A stretch of 64,000 bases of DNA from Gluconobacter sp. Gdi (lineage in GTDB: Bacteria; Pseudomonadota; Alphaproteobacteria; Acetobacterales; Acetobacteraceae). The notes beneath the pieces are model-generated. The model was not told the DNA's origin, searched no databases, and worked only from the letters and a program-made list of their open reading frames with translations. This document shows, piece after piece, positions 57,292-64,000 of the stretch; the stretch's first letter is position 1, and every line of letters begins with the position of its first letter. The stretch is taken from assembly GCF_014132155.1 (NCBI RefSeq), contig NZ_BLJQ01000004.1, forward strand, positions 62,001 through 126,000. The letters run 5' to 3'. The position numbers and the translations under genes are program-made.

Positions 57292-59336
57292 CGTTCGACC
57301 TTGCCCCCATGCTTCCTCTCTGGCTACTGGCCGCTGTAGCCGCAGTCGTTATTCTTGGCGCCCTTTACGGTCTGGTGCGTGGTGCACGCGGGATGGTCTG
57401 GCGTGCATTGGCCGTTCTGATGCTTCTGGGCTGGATGGCTGGACCGCGCTCCCTGCACCCGGTTCTTCGACCTGTTCCACAGGATGCCCTCCTGATCGTG
57501 GATCATTCTCCGTCCATGCAGGTTGGGCAGCGTGCGTCTCTCGCAGATCAGACAGCCAATCAGATCACGCAGGATGCAACGCACCTGCCGGGCCTGACAC
57601 TTCACCGCATTGATGTGCCGGGAGGCGCCGGCCACGGAACGCGCCTGTTTGACGCGATGGATCACGCGGATCTGCCACAAGGTCGTTTTGCCGGAGCCAT
57701 CGTTGTCACGGATGGCATGGATCATGACGTCCCATCACGGCTTCCAACTCGCTTTCAGGGCCCGAACGGACAGAAACTACCGCTTCATCTGGTTCTGGCG
57801 GCGAAGGGAGAAGAAACGGATCGTCGTCTGCGAATTTTGAGCACTCCGCCGTATGCCATTGTCGGCCAGAACGCGACCATTCGCCTTCAGGTGGACGATC
57901 TGGGAACGCCTGCCCCGGCGACAGCAACCCTGACTGTGCGTGCGGGAGACGCTCCCGCAACGACCCGAACAATCCAAACAGGCCAGCCGCAGGATATAAC
58001 CGTTCCTGTCCAGCACCCCGGTGAAACACTGGTTGGCCTCTCCGTCTCAGCCCTCCCGGGCGAGGCCTCTACGCTGAACAACAATGACGTTATTCGCATT
58101 CGCGGCGTTCGGGACCGGCTGCGCGTTCTGCTGGTTTCTGGCGTCCCAAACCAGAGTGAGCGCGTTTGGCGCCGCCTGCTGAAAGCGGACCCGTCAGTCG
58201 ATCTGGTCCACTTCACCATTCTCCGCTCTCCAAGCACAGATGATGGCACACCGCTTTCGGATCTGGCGCTAATACCTTTCCCGATCCGGGAACTGTTTCA
58301 GGAAAAAATCCGCAGCTTTGATCTCATCATTCTGGATGGATTTCGTAACAGCAACATCCTGCCGGAAGAGTATCTGACAAACATCGCGGATTATGTTCGC
58401 CGTGGTGGTGGCCTGCTTGTCACGGCGGGGCCGGAATTCGTGCAGGATGGCTCCTTGCAGGACACGACACTGGCACAGGTTTTCCCTGCGCATGTGCCAA
58501 CCGATGGCCTGGTGTCCCAAGCCTTCCGCCCCGTTCTGACAGATCTCGGCAAAGCTCATCCGGTCACTGCGGGACTGGGCAACAGCAATGACTGGGGTCC
58601 CTGGTACCGTTCAGCAAAGGTGGACCAGTCACACGGCCAGAATTTGATGAACGGCCCCAATGGCTCACCCCTCCTTCTGCTTGACCGAGTGGATCAGGGA
58701 CGCGTTGCGATGCTTCTGTCTGATCAGCTTTGGCTCTGGTCACGCAATGAAGGCGGCGGAGGGCCACAAGCTGAACTCCTGCGGCGCCTCTCGCACTGGC
58801 TCATGAAAGAACCGGATCTCGAAGAGAACCGGCTAAGTGCCCGCATCGAAAATGGCCAGCTTCTGGTGGACCGTCATGCGCTGGGTCAGACCGCCATAAC
58901 TCCACAAGCCATGGTGACTCTTCCCGACGGTCACACCCAGCCTATTGCCATGACAGGCGGGAAAGGCCTCTGGCATGGCAGCATGCCGGTAACGGGCGGC
59001 GGTATCTGGACAATCCGGCAAGATGGCCTTGTCGCCTTCGCCAGTCCTGCCGCACAGGATATTCTTGAACGGCAGGACCTCCGCGCAACCGCAACAGTCA
59101 TGGGCGCAACGGCCCAGGCATCGGGCGGAAGCCAGAACTGGGCAGGAATCGGTATTCCTCATCTGCGACAAATCACCACAGGGCAGGATCTATCCGGTTC
59201 GGGATGGATCGGCCTGCCAGTCAGTCAAGCGGCCGTGGCCGGGGAAACGCGAACGCAGGACCTCGTTCCAGCATGGCTTGCGCTCGTTCTCGCCCTACTA
59301 TTCCTTGGCTTTGGCTGGTGGCGGGAAGGACGTTGA
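57288..59336 (+). CDS. VWA/GATase-like membrane protein of the moxR cluster
   Basis: A 682-residue protein with two N-terminal helices (~8-55), a VWA-like segment carrying a MIDAS-type DHSPSM motif near residue 72, and a later glutamine-amidotransferase-like domain near residues 335-460 (FDLIILDGF, YVRRGGGLLVTAGPE). One C-terminal helix (~660-677) ends the protein. It overlaps the DUF4159 gene by four bases. The set moxR-DUF58-DUF4159-this protein is conserved in alphaproteobacteria, but its function remains undefined. Confidence 0.85.
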   Translation: MTFDLAPMLPLWLLAAVAAVVILGALYGLVRGARGMVWRALAVLMLLGWMAGPRSLHPVLRPVPQDALLIVDHSPSMQVGQRASLADQTANQITQDATHLPGLTLHRIDVPGGAGHGTRLFDAMDHADLPQGRFAGAIVVTDGMDHDVPSRLPTRFQGPNGQKLPLHLVLAAKGEETDRRLRILSTPPYAIVGQNATIRLQVDDLGTPAPATATLTVRAGDAPATTRTIQTGQPQDITVPVQHPGETLVGLSVSALPGEASTLNNNDVIRIRGVRDRLRVLLVSGVPNQSERVWRRLLKADPSVDLVHFTILRSPSTDDGTPLSDLALIPFPIRELFQEKIRSFDLIILDGFRNSNILPEEYLTNIADYVRRGGGLLVTAGPEFVQDGSLQDTTLAQVFPAHVPTDGLVSQAFRPVLTDLGKAHPVTAGLGNSNDWGPWYRSAKVDQSHGQNLMNGPNGSPLLLLDRVDQGRVAMLLSDQLWLWSRNEGGGGPQAELLRRLSHWLMKEPDLEENRLSARIENGQLLVDRHALGQTAITPQAMVTLPDGHTQPIAMTGGKGLWHGSMPVTGGGIWTIRQDGLVAFASPAAQDILERQDLRATATVMGATAQASGGSQNWAGIGIPHLRQITTGQDLSGSGWIGLPVSQAAVAGETRTQDLVPAWLALVLALLFLGFGWWREGR

Positions 59337-59413
59337 TATTGCAGCATGTGACAAGTTGCGGACGACGATTCTGGAGACTCGCACAGGACTTCAGATCGCA
59401 GTATATTGACCCT

Positions 59414-60025
59414 ATGCGACTGCCCCTCACCCTGCCCCGCCTTCTGCTGATTGCCGCTTTGGCAGCCACACCGACAATCTTCGTGCCCTGGCACTCTGCC
59501 CATGCGCAGGATGCCGATGACGCAGAAGCTGAACAGGAAGCGGAAGAATCTGCCAAAAAGGCAGAAGCCCGCAAGGCCGCGAAACGCGCCGCCCCGCCTT
59601 CAGCTCTGCCAGGCGCAGAAGCGGCAGATGACGATGCGGGCCATGCACGTGTGGACACGAACCCGACGACGGCTCTCTTTGATGCTATCAATCGCGGTTC
59701 GCTGAATGCGTCCAAAGAAGCCTTGAATCGTGGTGCTGACATGAATGGCCACAACATTCTCGATCAGACCCCGCTGGACATGGCGATTGACCTGAATCGC
59801 AAAGACATCATGTTCCTGCTGCTTTCCATGCGGACCTACAATCCGGATGGACGCCTGGAAACGAGCGTCAAGGATAGCGGCGTGCAGATGAAAGGTGGCA
59901 GCGGTCACCTGACGATTGGCGGCAAAGCCTCGACGGCAATGCGCGCAGCTCCTTCACCCCATTTCGATGAAAAAGGTGGCACCGCGGACCCGGCATCCGG
60001 CTTCCTCGGATTTGCGGGGCGCTGA
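59414..60025 (+). CDS. Secreted ankyrin-repeat-like protein
   Basis: A 203-residue protein with a signal sequence (~1-31, ending AHA), a charged Ala/Glu/Lys helix (~33-60) and ankyrin-like repeats (~78-125: ALFDAINRGSLNASKEALNRGAD and TPLDMAIDLNRKDIMFLLL, quoted in parts). The last 60 residues are Gly/Pro-rich. The start at 59414 is selected because the signal sequence begins there. It is 77 bp after the VWA-like gene and likely in the same transcript, suggesting a periplasmic accessory role. Confidence 0.75.
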   Translation: MRLPLTLPRLLLIAALAATPTIFVPWHSAHAQDADDAEAEQEAEESAKKAEARKAAKRAAPPSALPGAEAADDDAGHARVDTNPTTALFDAINRGSLNASKEALNRGADMNGHNILDQTPLDMAIDLNRKDIMFLLLSMRTYNPDGRLETSVKDSGVQMKGGSGHLTIGGKASTAMRAAPSPHFDEKGGTADPASGFLGFAGR

Positions 60026-60045
60026 CGTCCTAAACCTTCAGAAAC

Positions 60046-60085
60046 AAAAAAGGCCGGAAGGAGAACTCTCCTTCCGGCCTTTTTT
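60046..60085. terminator. Bidirectional Rho-independent terminator
   Basis: A 19-bp stem (AAAAAAGGCCGGAAGGAGA with its complement) is nearly a perfect palindrome, with T-runs on both strands. It separates the convergent ankyrin and ccrM genes. Confidence 0.95.
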
Positions 60086-60114
60086 ATGTCTTGGCTTTCA
60101 GAACACGAGAGCGC

Positions 60115-61200
60115 TTAGCCAACGTTGCGCAAGGCAACGCTCTCCTGACGCAGAATATCAATCGGCACCATTTCTCCGTCCCGCTCGAAGAACCAGAACG
60201 TCCACCCATTACAAGAAGGCGCATTGGTCAGCATTGCGCCCAACTTGTGAATGGAACCCCGCTGATTACCCGATACCAGCGTGCCATCTGGTGTGACCGT
60301 TGCCTTCAGACGCTTCTGGCGATCGTAAAGCGCCGTTCCGGCAGGCAAGACACCCGTTTCCACAAAGCTCCCGAACGGGATCCGTGGAATATCGCGTTTG
60401 GCGGGCGTGACGGCAACATGCTCGGACGTCAGACGTTCCTCGCGGGCTACGCGCTCACGCGCAGCCTTCACATAATCGGGGTGACGCTCAATTCCGACGT
60501 AGTGACGCCCCAGTCGCTTGGCCACCGCAGGTGTCGTGCCACTGCCACAGAATGGGTCAAGCACGACATCTTCAACATTCGTGGACGCCACAAGCACACG
60601 ATGCAGAAGGCTTTCCGGCTTCTGCGTCGGATGCAGCTTCAAACCGTGCTCGTTTTTGAGGCGCTCGTTCCCCGTGCACAACGGCAAGTACCAGTCTGAT
60701 CGCATCTGAAGGTCATCGTTCAGCGCTTTCATGGCCTGATAATTGAAGCGATAACGGCTCTGCGGGCTCTTGGCCGCCCAGATCATCGTTTCATGAGCAT
60801 TCGTAAACCGGCGCCCACGGAAATTCGGCATCGGGTTGGATTTGCGCCAGATGATATCGTTCAGGATCCAGAACCCAAGATCCTGAAGAATGGCACCGAG
60901 ACGAAACACGTTATGATAGGAGCCGATCACCCAGATCGTGCCGTCCTTGTCCAGAATACGATGTGCTTCTGACAGCCACTCACGCGTGAATTTGTCGTAC
61001 GCCGAGTAATCGTCGAACTTGTCCCAGGCATCATCAACGCCATCAACGACAGTTTCGTCCGGGCGCCGCAGTTCGCCACGAAGCTGAAGATTATATGGCG
61101 GATCGGCAAAGATGCAGTCCACGCTGCCATCCGGCAGGGTCTTCATCGTCTCCACGCATTCACCACGCAGGATCTGGTCCACTGGGAGTTCGCCGGTCAT
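60115..61200 (-). CDS. ccrM: CcrM-type adenine DNA methyltransferase (GANTC)
   Basis: A 361-residue beta-class N6-adenine methyltransferase. The catalytic DPPYNLQL motif (~residues 33-40) precedes the SAM motif DPFCGSGTT (~227-235), and the C-terminal ~85 residues ([14 protein letters not shown] through SCNGWTFW) form the extra DNA-recognition domain of CcrM. In alphaproteobacteria CcrM methylates GANTC sites once per cell cycle. Its start overlaps the rnhB stop (ATGA). Three GANTC sites lie in the leader of this operon. Confidence 0.95.
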   Translation of the reverse strand: MTGELPVDQILRGECVETMKTLPDGSVDCIFADPPYNLQLRGELRRPDETVVDGVDDAWDKFDDYSAYDKFTREWLSEAHRILDKDGTIWVIGSYHNVFRLGAILQDLGFWILNDIIWRKSNPMPNFRGRRFTNAHETMIWAAKSPQSRYRFNYQAMKALNDDLQMRSDWYLPLCTGNERLKNEHGLKLHPTQKPESLLHRVLVASTNVEDVVLDPFCGSGTTPAVAKRLGRHYVGIERHPDYVKAARERVAREERLTSEHVAVTPAKRDIPRIPFGSFVETGVLPAGTALYDRQKRLKATVTPDGTLVSGNQRGSIHKLGAMLTNAPSCNGWTFWFFERDGEMVPIDILRQESVALRNVG

Positions 61201-61820
61201 GCTGCGTGTGCCTCTGCTTCAATCATGTTTCGAATAGGCGCAAATCCGCGCCTGTGATGGGGCGTCACACCCTGTGTTTTCAGGCCGCTCATATGAACAG
61301 CGGTGCCATATCCCGCATTGCGCTCCCATCCATAGGCATCATGCCGAACGGCAAGACGGGCCATCAGGCGGTCTCGTGTAATTTTTGCGATAATAGAGGC
61401 TGCCGCGATGGAGAGGCTGATGCCATCTCCACCAATCACCATCTGAATGGGACAGGGCAGCTTGGGCGCGTGCTTGCCATCAACCAGCGCAAGATCCGGC
61501 ATGCGATCCAACCGGTCCAACGCCCGTCTCATGGCCAGGTGGCAAGCCTGCGCAATGTTGATCTGTTCAATTTCCGTGACGGATGCTGCGCCGACCCCGA
61601 TCAGGATATTCGAAGCCTGCATCAGTAGATCGTAGGCGACCATTCGCCGTTTCGCTGTCAGTTTCTTGGAATCATCCAGAAGGTGCGACAGCATTTCATC
61701 GGGGGGAGAGGTGAACGCGACAGCTGCTGCCACGACAGGTCCAGCCAGAGGACCACGCCCGACTTCGTCGATCCCGACGACCAGCCCTCCGTGGGCCGCT
61801 TCAAGGGCGTAATCTGGCAT
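61197..61820 (-). CDS. rnhB: Ribonuclease HII
   Basis: A 207-residue enzyme removing ribonucleotides from DNA. Catalytic acids are in [14 protein letters not shown] (~residues 16-29), DDSKKL and LALVDG. A GGGGAG site lies before the ATG at 61820. The rnhB-ccrM order is conserved in many alphaproteobacteria. Confidence 0.95.
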   Translation of the reverse strand: MPDYALEAAHGGLVVGIDEVGRGPLAGPVVAAAVAFTSPPDEMLSHLLDDSKKLTAKRRMVAYDLLMQASNILIGVGAASVTEIEQINIAQACHLAMRRALDRLDRMPDLALVDGKHAPKLPCPIQMVIGGDGISLSIAAASIIAKITRDRLMARLAVRHDAYGWERNAGYGTAVHMSGLKTQGVTPHHRRGFAPIRNMIEAEAHAA

Positions 61821-61864
61821 TCCTGAACTTCTCCCCGACCAATCCGGTCAATCAACTGACTACC

Positions 61865-61890
61865 GAATCGGTTTTGAATCATGGCGACTC
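61865..61890 (-). promoter_or_regulatory. Three clustered GANTC sites in the rnhB-ccrM leader
   Basis: GAATC at 61865-61869, GAATC at 61876-61880 and GACTC at 61886-61890 occupy 26 bp, spaced 11 and 10 bases, i.e. one helical turn. They lie between a TTGACA box and the rnhB start. Methylation by CcrM at these positions could feed back on the operon. Confidence 0.7.
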
Positions 61891-61907
61891 GAAAGGGAAG
61901 CCCAAAA

Positions 61908-61936
61908 ATGGCTTATTTTTCAGAATAAGTTGTCAA
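61908..61936 (-). promoter_or_regulatory. Candidate promoter of rnhB-ccrM
   Basis: On the minus strand a perfect TTGACA (61931-61936) is followed by an AT-rich 15-18-base spacer. No good TATAAT is visible; TAAGCC or GCCATT could serve as a divergent -10. A start near 61905 would leave the GANTC cluster in the transcribed leader. Confidence 0.4.
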
Positions 61937-61967
61937 GTGTGCCTCGAAAGACTCTTTCACGTGCCTT

Positions 61968-62591
61968 TCAGAGGTTTTCCTGCTCACCCTCGCCCTCTGC
62001 CGGGCCCTGAGGTGCGCTGGAGGCATGATGCGTGTGGTTCACCTGCTGCTGTATTTCGGGCCACCGGCTGATCGTGTCACCGATGTTGAACACGAGCAGC
62101 ACGATGCTGACGGCAAGAAGAGATCGCCCTCGTCCGGTGATCTGGCGACGACGCCAGAAATATCCAGGCAGGAACAGCCACCACCAGAAACCTGGAGGTG
62201 TAGCGCCCGTTTCCCGGATCGAATTCCGATCCATAAAAAACGCAGTAAAAAAAAGACCCAGCACCAGAAGACTGACGATAGACATCGTGCTCATGCGATC
62301 GGCTTCCGCAACATGCCGCCAGTCCATGATGTAAAGCGTCAGGCGCCCCATGATCCACGGACCAACCAGAAGCGCCCAGGCCCAATGCTCTGAAATTTCG
62401 GCGGAAGGGCGTATCAGTCCCGTCAATGGTGAAACCAGCCCGGCGGACGATGCCGGACGCCAGGAATCCCCAAAGGTCGGTGTCCAGACCAGCGTCTCCG
62501 GACGAATCCGCTGCTGCATGATCAGACGCAGAATTTCTTCACGGGATACGGGCCCAGTCTGCTGCCCGTTATTCTCGTAAAACCATTCCAT
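61968..62591 (-). CDS. GYF_2-domain membrane protein
   Basis: A 207-residue protein. Residues 1-50 are a GYF_2 (DUF4339) domain: WFYENNGQQTGPVSREEI followed by W.P.FGDSW. Four membrane helices follow (~75-185), then a polar Glu/Gln-rich tail. GYF_2 domains bind proline-rich peptides in other proteins; here the role is unknown. The start at 62591 is right after the terminator of the upstream csbD-like gene, and its probable Shine-Dalgarno lies in that terminator. Confidence 0.8.
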   Translation of the reverse strand: MEWFYENNGQQTGPVSREEILRLIMQQRIRPETLVWTPTFGDSWRPASSAGLVSPLTGLIRPSAEISEHWAWALLVGPWIMGRLTLYIMDWRHVAEADRMSTMSIVSLLVLGLFFTAFFMDRNSIRETGATPPGFWWWLFLPGYFWRRRQITGRGRSLLAVSIVLLVFNIGDTISRWPEIQQQVNHTHHASSAPQGPAEGEGEQENL

Positions 62592-62598
62592 AGAAAAA

Positions 62599-62626
62599 AA
62601 GCCTCCCGGATTACTCCGGGAGGCTT
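62599..62626 (-). terminator. Rho-independent terminator after the CsbD-like gene
   Basis: A 12-bp stem AAGCCTCCCGGA / TCCGGGAGGCTT with a TTAC loop, followed by seven Ts on the minus strand. The 3' arm contains GGGAGG ten bases before the next gene's ATG. Confidence 0.9.
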
Positions 62627-62655
62627 CTAGCACACGATGTAATGCGTGTGTGAAA

Positions 62656-62946
62656 TCAGCTGCTCTTACGACCGAACAGCAGACCACCGACAATCATGCC
62701 AACAACTGTTGCAATGACGATCGAGATAAGCGGACGATCCTGCACAAAAGCCGTCGCAGCTTCGAGCTTCGTCTCGCCTTCGTCATAGAGGTCAGCGAAT
62801 TCCTGCTGAGCCATGCCAGACAGCTGATCGAACTTGCCTTCAGCCTGCGTGGCGGTGTCGCCCGTCAGACCGCCAACGCCGTCCTTGACCTTGCCCTTGA
62901 CTTCATCAAGTAGGCCCTCAGCCTTTGTACCTGTCGTATCAGCCAT
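62656..62946 (-). CDS. CsbD/YqjD-like small membrane-anchored protein
   Basis: A 96-residue protein with a CsbD-like N-terminal half (GLLDEVKGKVKDGVGGLTGD), an amphipathic helix (~45-65) and one C-terminal membrane helix ending in RKSS (~73-92). The architecture is that of ElaB/YqjD-type proteins, which in E. coli tether ribosomes to the membrane in stationary phase; this role is only a suggestion. An AAGGAG site precedes the ATG. Confidence 0.8.
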   Translation of the reverse strand: MADTTGTKAEGLLDEVKGKVKDGVGGLTGDTATQAEGKFDQLSGMAQQEFADLYDEGETKLEAATAFVQDRPLISIVIATVVGMIVGGLLFGRKSS

Positions 62947-63236
62947 GTCTGTATCTCCTTATCCGGATGTGATCCGTTCCTGCCTTAAACGGCCCACGGA
63001 CCATCGGGTTTCCATAAGGATATGGTGCGAGCATGAAATGAAGCAAGAGACAGATTGCCTTGAAAAGCAATCTCTTAGCCTTCCATGTTGCGTATTCGTT
63101 GCCAAACCTGAACAGGATTTAAGGTCCCGTCATGGCAGCATTGCGTTCACTGCACTATAAGGAAAGAACTGACGGAAGGATGCCGTTTCTCAGGTGCATC
63201 CATACCAAAAAGCTGTACGGGAAAGACAGGACTACT
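62947..63236. other. Divergent intergenic region before the RND adaptor
   Basis: A 290-bp gap between the divergent csbD-like and adaptor genes. It contains a 7-bp hairpin AGATTGC/GCAATCT (63052-63073) and a TATAAG near 63155 that could be a -10 of the adaptor. I see no coding content I would support. Confidence 0.4.
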
Positions 63237-64000
63237 ATGGACGAGCAGACGGCCGGACCCAGCGACCGCCACCAGAGCATAAACGCCCAGTCCCCCTCGC
63301 CAGCCCGACGCCCCCGCCGTCGTTGGCTGCTATGGGGCACGATTGTTCTGGTGATTCTGCTGATCCTTTTTGCAGTCCTGCGGACGCATGGATCCCATTC
63401 AGGAAAATCGCACAAAAATGGCGCAGCGGGCGACACTCAGCCTGTTGCCGTTGCCACGGTTCATACAGGCGACATGCCTGTCATCCTGCAACTGATCGGC
63501 ACAGTCATTCCCGTGACAAACGTGACGATTACACCGCGCGTCAACGGACATATTCTTGATGTGTATTATCAGGAAGGTCAGCACGTTAAAAAAGGCGATG
63601 AACTGGAGCTGATTGATCCACGTCCTTACGAGGCAGTTCTTGCACAATATAAGGGTACGCTCGCCGCAGACCGTGCCCAGCTTGAAAAAGCCCGCGTTGA
63701 TAATGCCCGCTACCAGAAGCTGATCCGTCAGAACTCGACTTCCGCCATGACGGCCCGGGATCAGGAATTCACGGTTCAGCAGCTTGAAGGCACTGTGAAA
63801 TTCGACGAAGCGAACGTTCGTAACGCCGAGCTGGACGTCATGTACTGCCACATTATTGCGCCGGTTGATGGCCGCGTTGGTATCCGCGTGCTCGACAAAG
63901 GCAACTATGTCTCAGCAGGACAATCCGGCGGCCTGACAATCCTGACCCAGATGGAGCCCATCTCGGTCATCTTCACGGTTCCGCAGAACCAGATTGGCCC
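63237..64000 (+). CDS. MdtA-like RND efflux periplasmic adaptor, cut by window edge
   Basis: The ATG at 63237 (AGGA eight bases upstream) opens a frame running to the right edge, 254 codons. A basic N-terminus and one membrane helix (~32-48) are followed by the membrane-fusion-protein core: VATVHTGDMPVILQ, the lipoyl half GHILDVYYQEGQHVKKGDEL, a coiled-coil hairpin (~140-190) and VDGRVGIRVLDKGNYV. The pattern is that of MdtA/AcrA adaptors; an RND pump gene should follow outside the window. Confidence 0.88.
   Translation, partial: MDEQTAGPSDRHQSINAQSPSPARRPRRRWLLWGTIVLVILLILFAVLRTHGSHSGKSHKNGAAGDTQPVAVATVHTGDMPVILQLIGTVIPVTNVTITPRVNGHILDVYYQEGQHVKKGDELELIDPRPYEAVLAQYKGTLAADRAQLEKARVDNARYQKLIRQNSTSAMTARDQEFTVQQLEGTVKFDEANVRNAELDVMYCHIIAPVDGRVGIRVLDKGNYVSAGQSGGLTILTQMEPISVIFTVPQNQIG

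Noticed and set aside
62030-62400. Frames antisense to the GYF_2 gene
   Set aside because: They lack ribosome sites and recognisable domains, while the opposite strand has a clear GYF_2 domain and membrane helices.

Overview
The window is a dense, gene-packed stretch of an alphaproteobacterial chromosome, most likely from an acetic acid bacterium (Acetobacteraceae) close to Gluconobacter. The grounds are a three-gene pntAA-pntAB-pntB transhydrogenase operon followed by two zinc alcohol dehydrogenases, a CcrM-type GANTC methyltransferase, an alphaproteobacterial-style DUF1285/cca//moxR-DUF58-DUF4159 block and overall high GC. The genus is inferred from remembered gene order, not from a database search. 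I see no rRNA, tRNA, insertion sequence, integrase or CRISPR array.

Layout. 0-4.1 kb (minus strand): five tightly overlapping genes for a complex-I-like membrane assembly resembling the hydrogenase-4 / Ehr group (HyfB-C-E-F-G-like). Several subunits are much shorter than usual, and the fifth gene runs off the left edge. 4.2-7.0 kb: pepA-holC-aldo/keto reductase. 7.3-9.6 kb: cysQ-tsaC-small membrane protein. 9.6-17.0 kb: the LPS export genes lptF-lptG-lptD, then surA, rsmA and tag in one overlapping run. 17-24.4 kb (minus): cfa, the rpsF-rpsR-rplI ribosomal operon, and dnaG-rpoD with a GNAT gene behind them. 24.7-31.8 kb: pntAA-AB-B, two alcohol dehydrogenases, a secreted protein built like a tandem retropepsin but without catalytic aspartates, and a secreted alpha/beta hydrolase. 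31.8-33.4 kb (minus): a CDF metal exporter and yqeY. 33.5-38.3 kb: carA-carB, where the carA reading frame begins with a helix-turn-helix domain and is preceded by two copies of a perfect 16-bp inverted motif. 38.3-39.1 kb (minus): an AT-rich DUF2975/XRE pair with a palindrome over its ribosome binding site. 39.2-42.4 kb: greA-ilvA facing DUF1330, upp and msrB. 42.6-48.9 kb: csbD, then the cell-envelope/glycolysis run gpmI-envC-ctpA-divergent polysaccharide deacetylase-rppH. 48.9-52.5 kb (minus): an MsbA-like ABC exporter, cca and DUF1285. 52.6-60.0 kb: moxR-DUF58-DUF4159-VWA/GATase-like membrane protein-ankyrin protein. 60.1-63.0 kb (minus): rnhB-ccrM with three GANTC sites in the leader, a GYF_2 membrane protein and a CsbD/YqjD-like protein. 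The right edge cuts an MdtA-like RND adaptor.

Functionally most of the window is core: envelope biogenesis (Lpt, SurA, EnvC, CtpA, ABC exporter), replication and transcription (DnaG, RpoD, HolC, GreA, RNase HII, CcrM), translation (S6, S18, L9, RsmA, TsaC, Cca) and pyrimidine supply (CarAB, Upp). The points most worth following are the HTH-CarA fusion with its apparent twin operator, the clustered GANTC sites in front of the methyltransferase operon, the reduced Ehr-like complex and the catalytically dead aspartic-protease-like secreted protein.
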